Positions 16,117 to 24,379 are shown, counted from the first letter of the stretch. The stretch: 64,000 nt of DNA from Pseudomonadota bacterium (GCA_023428245.1 JAEYYX010000102.1:24851-88850); one strand, 5' to 3'. Notes: generated by a model not told the origin, from the letters alone. Translations and numbers: made by a program.

Positions 16117-16736
16117 CAACGATCGTCTTAGGCACCACAAACGAGGGCAAGGTGCGGGAACTGCGCCTCTTGCTCAGCGATCCGCGGATTGAGCTCGTCT
16201 CGCTCGAGGGCCGCGTCCCGCCCGATTTCAGGGTCGAAGAGACAGGTGCGACCTTCGAAGAGAACGCGTGGCTGAAGGCGCTCGCTGTGACCTCGGCGAC
16301 GGGCTTGCCAGCGCTCGCTGAGGACAGCGGTCTCGAGGTGGATGCGCTCGGAGGCGCGCCTGGCGTTTACTCGGCGCGATTCGCCGGAGAGTCGGCGACG
16401 GACGCGGAGAACAATGTGCTGCTCCTCGAGCGCCTCAGAAGCGTCGGCGAAGCGGAGCGCACGGCGCGCTTCGTCTCGGTGTTGGTGCTCGCGGTGCCGG
16501 GAGAGAACGGCCCCGAGCGTCGTGCCTCCGCGCGAGGAGAGCTCCCGGGACGCATCACCCAGGGCCTCAGAGGCGATGGCGGTTTCGGTTACGATCCGCT
16601 GTTCGCTCCCGTCGGCTACGGCGGCCGCACCACGGCGGAGCTCAGCCTCGAGGACAAGAATCGCATCAGTCATCGGGGCCAGGCGGCGCGCGCCGTTCTG
16701 CCTCTCCTCTCCGCGTGGCTCGACGGGGAATCGTGA
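16113..16736 (+). CDS. rdgB: Non-canonical purine NTP pyrophosphatase (RdgB/HAM1 family)
   Basis: A 207-residue enzyme of the Ham1/RdgB family that hydrolyses dITP, ITP and XTP to the monophosphate, keeping damaged purines out of nucleic acids. The N-terminal substrate motif GTTNEGKVRELRLLL, the ALAEDSGLEVDALGG motif, the FGYDPLF motif and KNRISHRGQAARA are complete. Length is normal. ATG 16113 overlaps the kinase stop by four bases, so expression is coupled to the kinase pair. Cytosolic, soluble. Confidence 0.96.
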   Translation: MTTIVLGTTNEGKVRELRLLLSDPRIELVSLEGRVPPDFRVEETGATFEENAWLKALAVTSATGLPALAEDSGLEVDALGGAPGVYSARFAGESATDAENNVLLLERLRSVGEAERTARFVSVLVLAVPGENGPERRASARGELPGRITQGLRGDGGFGYDPLFAPVGYGGRTTAELSLEDKNRISHRGQAARAVLPLLSAWLDGES

Positions 16737-16821
16737 GAGCCCCGTCGATGAGCGAACAGCAGCCTCCTCGGCCCTCTTTCGCGCCTTTTTTCTGGGGGCG
16801 CTTTTACTTTGACCGGGCGCG

Positions 16822-17133
16822 GTGGGCGTGATAATTCGGGCGCGCCAGTTCAAAACCGTGCAGCAGCACTGGAAATCAGCCGGGTCCTATTCAACACTCG
16901 GTCTCGAGATCGCCCTCAGCGTGGTGATCGGCTTGTTCGTCGGGCAATGGCTCGATGAGAAGCTAGGGACGGGGTCTGTTTTCACCATTGTCTGGTTTCT
17001 GTTCGGGCTGGCAGCCGGCGGTCGAGCTGTGGTTCGAGCGCTTCAGAGAGCGAACCGCGAAGCCCAGGCAGCTTCCGCCCAAGCGGAACAAGAGCGACGA
17101 GCGTACTTTGATGGAAGAGACGACCAACACTGA
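16822..17133 (+). CDS. atpZ: AtpZ/AtpI-like small membrane protein
   Basis: A 103-residue protein with two predicted TM helices (about 27-47 and 53-73) and the pattern LGLEIALSVVIGLFVGQWLDEKLGTG. This matches the small membrane proteins of the AtpZ/ATPase_gene1 family that sit upstream of F0 genes. They are linked to magnesium/calcium handling or c-ring assembly. The start is GTG 16822 or GTG 16828. It overlaps the following AtpI-like gene by 23 bases. The symbol is by family and position only. Confidence 0.75.
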   Translation: MGVIIRARQFKTVQQHWKSAGSYSTLGLEIALSVVIGLFVGQWLDEKLGTGSVFTIVWFLFGLAAGGRAVVRALQRANREAQAASAQAEQERRAYFDGRDDQH

Positions 17134-17533
17134 CCCCATGCTGCGCCGCGCCTATGTCGCGGTCGTGCTGTGTGGGGTCGTGATTTCGGCCGTCTTTCTC
17201 TGGTTCCGCATGCGGGACGAAGCTCTCGCATCGTTTGCAGGCACGTTGCTCGGTCTCGGCAATCTCTACACACTGGCGCGCGCCGTGGGTGCACTGCTTG
17301 CGGGACGGGGGGCCTCTTGGGGCTTCGTCGTCTTCGTGAAATTCATCACGCTGTTCATCCTGGCCTATCTGCTTCTCTCATATGGAGGTATCAGCGCGCT
17401 CGGTTTTTCGGTGGGCCTGGGTGCACTGCCGCTCGGAATCGTGATCGCCTCCGCATTCCGGACACCCGCCGCCCCCTCTCTTCAGAAATCGAACGCGGCT
17501 TCCTCTGTACGAAACGAGACGGACCATGCCTGA
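17111..17533 (+). CDS. atpI: AtpI-like membrane protein
   Basis: A 140-residue protein with four predicted TM helices. ATG 17111 was chosen because the N-terminus MEETTNTDPMLRRAY leads straight into TM1. Upstream codons in the same frame overlap the previous gene and look non-coding. The size, helix number and position before atpB fit the ATP-synthase-I family, which helps c-ring assembly. It overlaps atpB by eight bases. Sequence similarity is weak, as usual for this family, so the name rests partly on context. Confidence 0.75.
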   Translation: MEETTNTDPMLRRAYVAVVLCGVVISAVFLWFRMRDEALASFAGTLLGLGNLYTLARAVGALLAGRGASWGFVVFVKFITLFILAYLLLSYGGISALGFSVGLGALPLGIVIASAFRTPAAPSLQKSNAASSVRNETDHA

Positions 17534-18290
17534 ACACGCTACCTGGCTCACCTTCCTCCTCGGGATGATGAAGGAAAACCTTGAGCACAACGCCGGGCTC
17601 CTCGGCGCTTCGTTCGTTGGCGGCCAGAAGGCGACCTGGCAATCCTTCGAGCCCCTCGCGGCCTCGGTCCTCGTGATGTTTTTCATCACGCTGATGGCGC
17701 TCAAGGTGCGCGGTCAGGTCTCAGCCAAAGACGCGCTCGTTCCTGAAGCGAAGCTCAGCCTCCGAACCTTCCTCGAAGTGTTCCTCGAGTATTTCTACGG
17801 AATGGCCAAGAGCGTGATGGACCCGGAGCGCGCGAAGAAATACTTCCCGATCATCGGCGGCTCTGCCCTGTTCATCTTCTGTTCGAACGCCCTCGCACTC
17901 ATCCCGGGCATGCCCGTTCCCACGAGCAACCTGAACATCACCCTCGGCTGTGCCCTGGTGGTCTTCGTGATGTTCAATCTCTACGGAATCAAGGAGCAAG
18001 GTTTCGGCTACATCAAGCATCTCGCGGGGCCCGTTTGGTACATGGCTCCGCTGATCTTCCCGATTGAGGTCATTTCGACCGTGGTTCGCCCTGTCACTCT
18101 GGCAGTTCGTCTCATGCTGAACATGGCCGTCGACCACCTGATTCTCTCGATCTTCCTTGGCATGGTGGCGGTCTTGGTTCCGCTTCCGGTCATGATCCTT
18201 GGAATCTTGGTCCTCTTCGTGCAGACGCTCGTGTTCACACTGCTCACGTGCATCTATATCGGCCTGGCGACCGAGCACGAGGCGCACTGA
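17526..18290 (+). CDS. atpB: ATP synthase F0 subunit a
   Basis: A 254-residue inner-membrane protein with about six helices. It forms the proton half-channels next to the c-ring. The essential arginine is in the TVVRPVTLAVRLMLNMAVDH segment, the family signature of helix 5. The middle NALALIPGMPVPTSNLNITL and the C-terminal VQTLVFTLLTCIYI are also typical. It overlaps the AtpI-like gene and precedes atpE by 122 bases. Full-length for the family. Confidence 0.95.
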   Translation: MPEHATWLTFLLGMMKENLEHNAGLLGASFVGGQKATWQSFEPLAASVLVMFFITLMALKVRGQVSAKDALVPEAKLSLRTFLEVFLEYFYGMAKSVMDPERAKKYFPIIGGSALFIFCSNALALIPGMPVPTSNLNITLGCALVVFVMFNLYGIKEQGFGYIKHLAGPVWYMAPLIFPIEVISTVVRPVTLAVRLMLNMAVDHLILSIFLGMVAVLVPLPVMILGILVLFVQTLVFTLLTCIYIGLATEHEAH

Positions 18291-18412
18291 GCGTCCCCGA
18301 AGCCCCCTCCGCTCACGTTAAGTTTTTTTCCGCCCCGGGCATGGAAATTCGCCCCGGAAGGCGCTACCCGAGTCCCCCGCAGAACCAAGAGTCATAAGGA
18401 GAGCACAAAATC

Positions 18413-18736
18413 ATGTTCAAGAAGCCGCAGGCGCTTTTCGCCCTCGCCATCACCACCCTCGGCACCTCGCCCGCGTTCGCTGCGGAAGGCGCCGGATCCA
18501 ATGAGTTCGATATGAAGGCCCTTGCCGGGATCAGCGCCGGTATCGCGATCGGTCTGGCTGTGCTCGGTGGCGCTACGGGTCAAGGCCGTGCTGCTGCTGC
18601 TGCTCTCGAGGGCATCAGCCGTAACCCCGGCGCCGCGGATCGCATCCAGACGCCGATGATTCTCGGCCTCGCGCTCATCGAGTCGCTCGTCCTCTTCGCG
18701 TTCGTGATCGCGTTCTTGCTCCAGGGCAAGATCTAA
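18413..18736 (+). CDS. atpE: ATP synthase F0 subunit c with signal-like N-terminus
   Basis: A 107-residue c subunit, longer than the usual 75-90 residues because of an N-terminal extension that looks like a cleavable signal peptide (TTLGTSPAFA, cut after Ala23). The hairpin has helix 1 around 36-62 with a GQG (Gln57), the polar loop RNPGAADRI, and helix 2 with the ion-carrying Glu90 in LALIESLVLF. Gln57, Glu90 and Ser91 resemble part of the sodium-binding set. The tyrosine found in Ilyobacter is Phe here, so ion choice is unsettled. A terminator follows, so the b, delta and F1 subunits must be elsewhere. Confidence 0.95.
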   Translation: MFKKPQALFALAITTLGTSPAFAAEGAGSNEFDMKALAGISAGIAIGLAVLGGATGQGRAAAAALEGISRNPGAADRIQTPMILGLALIESLVLFAFVIAFLLQGKI

Positions 18737-18759
18737 TCAAACGCTCCTCAGCACAAATG

Positions 18760-18796
18760 AAAAGAGCGCGGGCGAATACTCGCCTGCGCTCTTTTT
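18760..18796 (+). terminator. Rho-independent terminator after atpE
   Basis: AAAAGAGCGCGGGCGA (18760-18775) pairs with TCGCCTGCGCTCTTTT across an ATAC tetraloop, with one G-T wobble, followed by T residues. The A-run on the other side makes it usable in both directions, serving atpE (+) and the convergent yceI gene (-). Confidence 0.93.
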
Positions 18797-18872
18797 GCTG
18801 TTTTGTGCGAAGTTCAGGAGACCGAAGTTCGGGGAGAGCTCTAGGAGAGAGCCTCTCCCCGCGAACTATCGG

Positions 18873-19391
18873 TCATTTCTGAACGAATTCGGCGTCGATC
18901 TCGATCTTGACCTTCTTGCCGACGAGCACGCCGCCCGCCTCGAGCACCTGGTTCCAGTTCAGCCCGAAGTCCTCACGGTTGATCTCAGCTACTACGCTCA
19001 CGCCAACGCGGCTATTCCCCCAGGGGTCCTTGGTGGGACCGGAGTACTCACCCTTCAGCGTGACGGGCTTGGTCACACCTCGGATGGTGAGGTCGGCTTC
19101 GACCGTCAGGTCTTCACCGCTTACCTTCACGCTCTTACTCTCGAGAACGATCTCGGGGGAGTTCTCTGCGTCGAAGAAGTCGGCGGATTTGAGGTGACCG
19201 TCGCGCTGGGCTTCGCCCGTGTTGATCGAGGCTACCTGCGCCGTGCCGCGAACCTTCGATCGGGAGAGATCGGCGAGGTCGATATCGGCGTTGGCCGCGA
19301 AGCTTTCGAACTTGCCGCGGACGGTGCTGATCATCATGTGCTTCACCGAGAAGGAGATTTGAGAGTGCGAATTATCGAGTTGCCAGGACAT
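18873..19391 (-). CDS. YceI family protein, cytosolic form
   Basis: A 172-residue YceI/lipocalin-like beta-barrel domain. It starts MSWQLDNSHSQISFSVKHM and has the family patterns VRGKFESF, HLKSADFFDAENSPEI, LTIRGVTKPV and the terminal VKIEIDAEF. Members bind polyisoprenoid-type lipids. There is no signal peptide, unlike E. coli YceI, so it should stay in the cytoplasm. It is single and convergent to atpE. The 40 bases before its ATG are AT-rich and probably hold the promoter. Confidence 0.93.
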   Translation of the reverse strand: MSWQLDNSHSQISFSVKHMMISTVRGKFESFAANADIDLADLSRSKVRGTAQVASINTGEAQRDGHLKSADFFDAENSPEIVLESKSVKVSGEDLTVEADLTIRGVTKPVTLKGEYSGPTKDPWGNSRVGVSVVAEINREDFGLNWNQVLEAGGVLVGKKVKIEIDAEFVQK

Positions 19392-20015
19392 GGTCTCATT
19401 ATGGGCCCCCTCAGAAATAGAACAATACTACCAAAACAGGAATGATTGTGTGCGCAGGAGCAACAATGGGGGCCTAGAGGCAGGTTTTGACCCGTCCCAG
19501 CCCCCTCGCGGAGGAAGCCGGCTTCTTTTTGTTGAGGTGCCAGCGCGGCGAGCAACGGAGCGCACGATCTGGGTGGGTGAGGGTGAGCCTGATGGAGCGT
19601 GGGGCGCTGCGGGCGAACGAGCGCGCATGAAATGCGCGAGTAGGAAGCGGAGTGGGCGGTTGGTGTGGCGCGAAGACCCAGCGTCCAAGGGCGAAAGTGA
19701 ATGCCGAGATGAATGGATGGAAGTTGCGAGGAGTCACAGTGGGCGAAAGGCGAAGCATTCAGTCGGCTGCGCGAGAAGCGCTCGGACGCGCAGCGCGCGG
19801 CGGTCATGGGTTCCGAGCTCGCGGTGAACGCAGACGACTCGAGCGACCCCGAACGTCGCTGTCGTCCAACGCCATCCTCTGTCAGCGGAAGCGCGAGCGG
19901 GTGAGTGACCGCACAATCGAGGCGGCGGGCCTTGCCACGCGAGAAGCCCCGCCGAGTCGTGAGCCGCTCGTGAGAACCGCGGCTCGTGGTTCGGCCACGG
20001 CGGCCTCGTCTGGCG
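19392..20015. other. Gene-poor spacer between yceI and the coiled-coil gene
   Basis: Several overlapping open frames of 60-145 codons occur on both strands here. None shows a recognisable family pattern, signal peptide or good ribosome-binding site. The part next to yceI (about 19400-19445) is markedly AT-rich and is the best candidate for the yceI promoter. No RNA gene, repeat or clear terminator was seen. Confidence 0.6.
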
Positions 20016-20735
20016 TTAGTTGAGAAGCGTGGCGGGGGAGAAGGCCGGGGGCTTGCCCGTCTCGATGCGCAGGGTGATGGCGCCCGCCGGGCTGCTCGCT
20101 CGGACGGCCAAATCGACCTGGCTTGCACTCAGTTTGCAGGAGGTACGCAGCAGATCGGCGATCACCGCAGCCTGCTCGGACGCCTTGGCGAAGCCATCCT
20201 TGTCCTCGGTCGGAGCGACCTCGACCGTCACCGTCGCACGCGAATTGTCAGAGACACTGGGCGTGGCGCTGCAAGCGAACTTCGACGCAAAGGGCAACGT
20301 CTTCGAGGTGTTTGGACGGAAGAGCAGATTGCTCTTGGCGGTGGCAGCGGCGCCCGCGGAAGCGCTCTCGATGGTGACGTACTTGGCGCTGACGTGCTTC
20401 TCGAAGGCCTTGTCGATCGCGGCGCGTAGAGCCTCGACCTCCTTCGAGTATTCGGCCTCCTTGTCGCTTGCCTCTTTCAAGGCCTGCTTGAGCTTCTCCC
20501 GTTCCGCCAGGGTCGTCTTCAGATCGGCACCACTCGACTTGAGAGCACCATCGAGCTCCTGCTTTTTTTGGGCGAGGGCTTCGTGCTCGTTCATGAGAAG
20601 CCCGTGGGCCGTCTTTAAGGGGAGGTAGTACGCTCCGGCAAAACCACCCGCGAGGATGAGCACCACCGCGGCTGCCAGCCAGCCGGTCGGTTTAGACTTC
20701 TTCGTAGGGGCACCATCGAGCTCGAACTTCGCCAT
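20016..20735 (-). CDS. Inner-membrane coiled-coil protein with OmpA-like C-terminal region
   Basis: A 239-residue protein. ATG 20735 is chosen because of an AGAGGA ribosome-binding site and because TM1 (about 18-40, GWLAAAVVLILAGGFAG) then lies at the N-terminus. Residues 42-105 are a charged coiled coil. Residues 120-239 have spacing that resembles a degenerate OmpA/MotB peptidoglycan-binding domain (LLFRPNTSKTLPFAS, then EQAAVIADLLRTSCKLSASQ), but the key Asp/Arg pair is not evident. It could link the inner membrane to the wall. Divergent from the GYF_2 gene. Confidence 0.75.
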   Translation of the reverse strand: MAKFELDGAPTKKSKPTGWLAAAVVLILAGGFAGAYYLPLKTAHGLLMNEHEALAQKKQELDGALKSSGADLKTTLAEREKLKQALKEASDKEAEYSKEVEALRAAIDKAFEKHVSAKYVTIESASAGAAATAKSNLLFRPNTSKTLPFASKFACSATPSVSDNSRATVTVEVAPTEDKDGFAKASEQAAVIADLLRTSCKLSASQVDLAVRASSPAGAITLRIETGKPPAFSPATLLN

Positions 20736-20946
20736 CACAGATCCTCTCTCCTCCCAGGTTGTCGGGGAGCGGCAATCCTTTCTCAGATTCCGGCGGTAAT
20801 AAATTCCCGATCGGAGGAAAATCGTCGGTAGGGTCGGGCGGAGTAGTACATCCGCAGATACAAATTTCTCTGTGGGCGAATTATGGCGTGGTGACCGAAA
20901 TCCCACGGCGACCCGGGCAAACGTGCTCCGAGATCTGCTTGCCCGA

Positions 20947-22359
20947 ATGACAGTATCGGTGAACGCTTCGGAGACCATGAGCCGGCTCGAAGTGAACCCA
21001 GAAGAAGAGTTTCATGTCGTCCTCCACGGACAGCAGACGTCCCTCAGCCTCGATGCACTCGCAGAGGCATACGAGGCCGATCAGATTAACGACGAGACAT
21101 TGATCTGGCAGCCGTCCTTCCCGACCTGGCTCCCTCTGGCGCGCGTCCTGGCCGAGCTTGATTCGGAGGACGAGCAGGCGGGCGCTCCTGTCGCTTCCCT
21201 TCCGCCCGGAATGTATCAGGTGAACGTGAGCCCGGGCGAGGTGCGCCAGATGACATTCGAGCAGCTCAAGGACGCGCTCCGGCTCGGCGCGCTCGATCCT
21301 GACTCGCTCGTCTGGCAGGCCGGCTACACCGAGTGGCTCCCGCTGAGCGCAGTGCTCGCGGACAAGAACAGCCTCGAGCACGTCAGTGTGCATCCTTCGG
21401 CTCCCGGTGGCGTGATTGTGAGCCAGCGCCCAGCGCTTCGCTCCGATGGACCCTCGCTCGCTCCGCCCGCCGAAAGCCGCGCCACAATCCCCGGTCCCGG
21501 TAGCATCGCACCGCGTGCCGAGGCTCCGAGCTTCAGTCCCGCTGCACCGAGCTTCAGTCCCGCTGCAGCGAGCGCTCCTCCGCCTCGCCGCAACGACGGA
21601 CCGAGCCTGGCTCCCGCTGCACCGAGCGCTCGCCCGCCCCTCCGGAACGACGGACCCTCCTTGGCTCCCGCCGCTCCGAGCGGCCGTCCTCCTCTCCGGA
21701 ACGACGGGCCGTCTCTGGCTCCCGCGGCTCCCGTTTCCATGGGCCCCGGCTCGCTCGCGCCTCACGGTTCGCTCCCGGCGCGCCCGGTCGCGTCCGTCGC
21801 TCCTCCTTCACTCACACCCTACGACCTGCCTCAGCTCGGGTCTGACGACGAAGAGGTCTTCGCCAAGCCGAAGAGGAAGATTCTGCCCGTCGCTGGCGTG
21901 GCGGTGCTCGCAGCAGCAGTCGCGATGTTCGCTCTCTACCGCAATGGCGTCGGAGCTAGCTCGACCGGTGGCGTGAGCGCTTCGGGCGCGATCGCTCCCG
22001 ACACGGATACCCCCGAGGGCATGAAGAACTGGCTCAGCAACGTGAACGGAAAGTACCCGTCCGACGCGGCGGCGCCGGAGTCGGGTTCTACGAGCAGCGC
22101 ACCTTCAACCTCGACAGGCCTGAAACTCGCGGAGCTGCCGAAGGATGAGGAGCCGTCATCGTCTTCCTCTTCGTCGGCGGAGCCTTCCTCGCGCATCGCT
22201 GACCTGCTCAAGGGTAAGAAGGAGACTCCGGCCCCAAAGACCACCACTAAGGCTTCGAAGAGCGTCTCCGCTTCGGCTTCGACGAAGCAGAAAAAGACCT
22301 CTGGAAAGTCCTCGGGAAGTGCCGCGGACGCTTACGATCCGATGAACGGTACGCTCTGA
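20947..22359 (+). CDS. Membrane protein with two GYF_2-like domains
   Basis: A 470-residue protein (start ATG 20947; ATG 20977 is an alternative). Two GYF_2/DUF4339-type domains lie at about 20-70 (DETLIWQPSFPTWLPL) and 88-138 (DSLVWQAGYTEWLPL). A proline/alanine-rich linker follows with three near-identical copies of RNDGPSLAPAAPSxRPPL at about 214-262. One TM helix lies at about 312-330, then a serine/lysine-rich tail of 140 residues. GYF folds bind proline-rich partners, and the protein's own linker is such a ligand. It is divergent from the coiled-coil membrane protein. The function is unknown. Confidence 0.85.
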   Translation: MTVSVNASETMSRLEVNPEEEFHVVLHGQQTSLSLDALAEAYEADQINDETLIWQPSFPTWLPLARVLAELDSEDEQAGAPVASLPPGMYQVNVSPGEVRQMTFEQLKDALRLGALDPDSLVWQAGYTEWLPLSAVLADKNSLEHVSVHPSAPGGVIVSQRPALRSDGPSLAPPAESRATIPGPGSIAPRAEAPSFSPAAPSFSPAAASAPPPRRNDGPSLAPAAPSARPPLRNDGPSLAPAAPSGRPPLRNDGPSLAPAAPVSMGPGSLAPHGSLPARPVASVAPPSLTPYDLPQLGSDDEEVFAKPKRKILPVAGVAVLAAAVAMFALYRNGVGASSTGGVSASGAIAPDTDTPEGMKNWLSNVNGKYPSDAAAPESGSTSSAPSTSTGLKLAELPKDEEPSSSSSSSAEPSSRIADLLKGKKETPAPKTTTKASKSVSASASTKQKKTSGKSSGSAADAYDPMNGTL

Positions 22360-22409
22360 GCGCTTATCTCCCAGCGGAGCGAGCTTCTACGGATTTCACA
22401 AAGCCAGAG

Positions 22410-22437
22410 CGCCGCGTTCGAAAGAACGCGGCGTTTT
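22410..22437 (+). terminator. Rho-independent terminator after the GYF_2 gene
   Basis: CGCCGCGTTC (22410-22419) pairs perfectly with GAACGCGGCG (22424-22433) around a GAAA tetraloop and is followed by TTTTGTGTTTG. A strong canonical terminator 50 bases after the stop. Confidence 0.93.
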
Positions 22438-22477
22438 GTGTTTGTCGGCGGTTCTTCCGGCAGCGGGCCGGTCGGAC

Positions 22478-22492
22478 GGTGATGCCATCACC
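22478..22492. promoter_or_regulatory. Perfect 15-base inverted repeat upstream of the EGF lipoprotein
   Basis: GGTGATG-C-CATCACC is a perfect palindrome with a one-base centre, 137 bases before the start at 22629. Its size and symmetry fit a dimeric-repressor or activator site. There is no T tract, so it is not a terminator. Which protein binds is unknown. Confidence 0.3.
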
Positions 22493-22628
22493 TTGTGAGC
22501 GTTTCTTCAAGAACCCGTCGAGGTTGTCTCGAAAAACGCGCTCCGAGGCCGTGCGATGGAGCCGTTCGCGCTCCAGAGGGGGGGCTGGCCGTTGAGTCTT
22601 CGTGGCGGCGTGGTACTCCTTTTAGGAT

Positions 22629-23783
22629 ATGCCTCAGCGCGTCCGCCTATTCGGTCTGGGTCGTTCGCTCCTTCCGCTCGGCGCCCTCCTTGTGTTGCTC
22701 GATCAGGGAGCCTGTTCGAGTCCGCTCATGCCCGGAGGGTCAGCGGGTGAAAGCTCGGAGGATTCGGACTCTGGTGGCTCGAAGACGGGTGGACGCTCGA
22801 GTGGTGGGTCGGCGTCGGGCGGGAAGGGAGCGGGTTCGGGCGGGCGCAAGTCGAGTGGCGGCGCCGCGGGCGCGGAGGGAGAGGGAGGCTCGGGCGGTAA
22901 GAAGGCGTCTGGCGGCGCGGAGAGTTCAGGAGGCGCGAGCTCAGGAGGCGCGAGCTCAGGAGGGAACGGCTCCGGCGCGGCGCCAGCGCTCATCGACGAG
23001 TGTTCCGAGGGCACGCATAACTGTGATGAAAATGCGATCTGCATCGATACGGAGTCTTCGTTTAGGTGTACGTGCACCGAGGGTTACACGGGCAGCGGCA
23101 AGGTCGGTCAGTGTGACGACATCGATGAGTGCAAGGTTGGAATGCATGACTGCAGTGAGCACGCGACCTGCTTGAATCAGTCGGGTTCCTACCGCTGCGC
23201 CTGCAACGTGCCGTACTTCGGAGATGGCGTGAGCTGCACCTGCCGGAAGCCGAGCGGGGACAACGTGGTCGCTCAAGGAGGCCTTGATACGGCGGCGAGT
23301 GTTGGCGAGCACACAACGGAAAATCAGGGCGCCGTGTGGTCTTCGGGCGACGGAGTGACCTGGGTTTCGAACGACGACGCTGAGAGCTGTCCTGACTCCG
23401 GCGCTCTTCAGATCGTCAATACGCGCGAGCGCATCTACGCCACGAGCACCATCTGCGTTCCGGTCCAAGGCGACCAAGGGTACTCCCTAGGTCTGAAGTA
23501 CAAGCGGACCCGGGGCGGGAAGTTCGCCTGCCAGCCCATCTACTACGCGAAACCCGGCTGCACGGACGGCATCGGATACGGCGCCCCCACGATCTCGATC
23601 GCGCGCGCCTCGAGTGACGACACGACCTGGCGCATGGTCACGTCGGGCATCGGCATTTCCGCGAGCGGTGCCCAGAGCGCCATGCTCTATTGTCGCAGTG
23701 AGCTCGCCTCGAACGATGAGATGTCAGCGACCTGGGTGTGGCTGGACCAGGTGTTCTTCAACTCGGCAAACGGCGAGTATTAG
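22629..23783 (+). CDS. Secreted lipoprotein with two calcium-binding EGF-like domains
   Basis: A 384-residue protein. The N-terminal signal ends near Cys29 (DQGACSS), a weak lipobox because the -3 residue is Gln. Residues 36-118 are a Gly/Ser linker built on SGG units. Two EGF-like domains follow, about 124-161 and 165-203, the second opening with DDIDECKVG as in calcium-binding EGF modules. The C-terminal 180 residues form a globular domain with paired cysteines and a beta-sandwich look. It is likely exposed on the cell surface. No enzyme motif is seen. The SGG linker is shared with the PEBP lipoprotein at 63002. Confidence 0.85.
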   Translation: MPQRVRLFGLGRSLLPLGALLVLLDQGACSSPLMPGGSAGESSEDSDSGGSKTGGRSSGGSASGGKGAGSGGRKSSGGAAGAEGEGGSGGKKASGGAESSGGASSGGASSGGNGSGAAPALIDECSEGTHNCDENAICIDTESSFRCTCTEGYTGSGKVGQCDDIDECKVGMHDCSEHATCLNQSGSYRCACNVPYFGDGVSCTCRKPSGDNVVAQGGLDTAASVGEHTTENQGAVWSSGDGVTWVSNDDAESCPDSGALQIVNTRERIYATSTICVPVQGDQGYSLGLKYKRTRGGKFACQPIYYAKPGCTDGIGYGAPTISIARASSDDTTWRMVTSGIGISASGAQSAMLYCRSELASNDEMSATWVWLDQVFFNSANGEY

Positions 23784-23857
23784 CTGGTCTTGAGATAGCG
23801 GGTTCAGCGGAGCCCGCCGCAGGCGCGCGCTCAGGTGTCACTCACATCCGGCAGAGT

Positions 23858-24184
23858 TCATTTCGGGCAGCAGACCTGGCCTTCGACGGCGACGGGGCCG
23901 CCTTCGGGGGCGCGGATGGAAGCTGTGGGCGTCGAGCCGCTTGCGCAGACGTAGTCGGGGCGGTGGATGGCGCCGTCGCCGATGTCGCCGATGACCTCAC
24001 CGCCGCCGTTGGTGCATTCCTCAGCGGTCAGTGAGGGACGCTCGGCGGGTGTTTCGTTGGTGTCGGCGGGGACCGGGTGCTCGCCGGGTTCGGCGGGTGT
24101 CTCGGCGGGAGCTCCCGATTTGCTGCAGGCGGCGAGCGAGAGAGAACAGAAGAAAAGCGTGGCAAGAGAGCTTCGATTGAACAT
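23858..24184 (-). CDS. Small lipoprotein of unknown function
   Basis: A 108-residue protein. ATG 24184 was chosen because it gives a compact signal peptide with a good lipobox (SLSLAAC, Cys20). A Pro/Glu/Thr-rich linker covers about 21-52. The rest has a pattern with four cysteines (EECTNGGGEVIGDIGDG, then VCASG and VCCPK) that looks like a small disulfide-stabilised domain. It is convergent to the EGF lipoprotein. No family was recognised. Confidence 0.7.
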   Translation of the reverse strand: MFNRSSLATLFFCSLSLAACSKSGAPAETPAEPGEHPVPADTNETPAERPSLTAEECTNGGGEVIGDIGDGAIHRPDYVCASGSTPTASIRAPEGGPVAVEGQVCCPK

Positions 24185-24379
24185 CCTCGGCAGCGCACTC
24201 CAAAATCGACGCGCGCGCAAGTGAGGTTGTTCACGGAGCGGCACGTCACGCACCAGCGCGAGTGCTGTGCAGTGAAGTCTTGACTGCTGGCAGTGCCGCG
24301 AAGCGACCTATTGTTTCGCAGAGCGCGGCGTGGGGTGACTTTGTGACTTTGGCCTGTGCGACGCGGGGCAAGAAAGAGC

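Noticed and set aside
19343..20128. A 261-codon minus-strand frame spanning the yceI upstream spacer
   Set aside because: Overlaps both yceI and the coiled-coil gene, lacks start signals and shows only low-complexity basic sequence.
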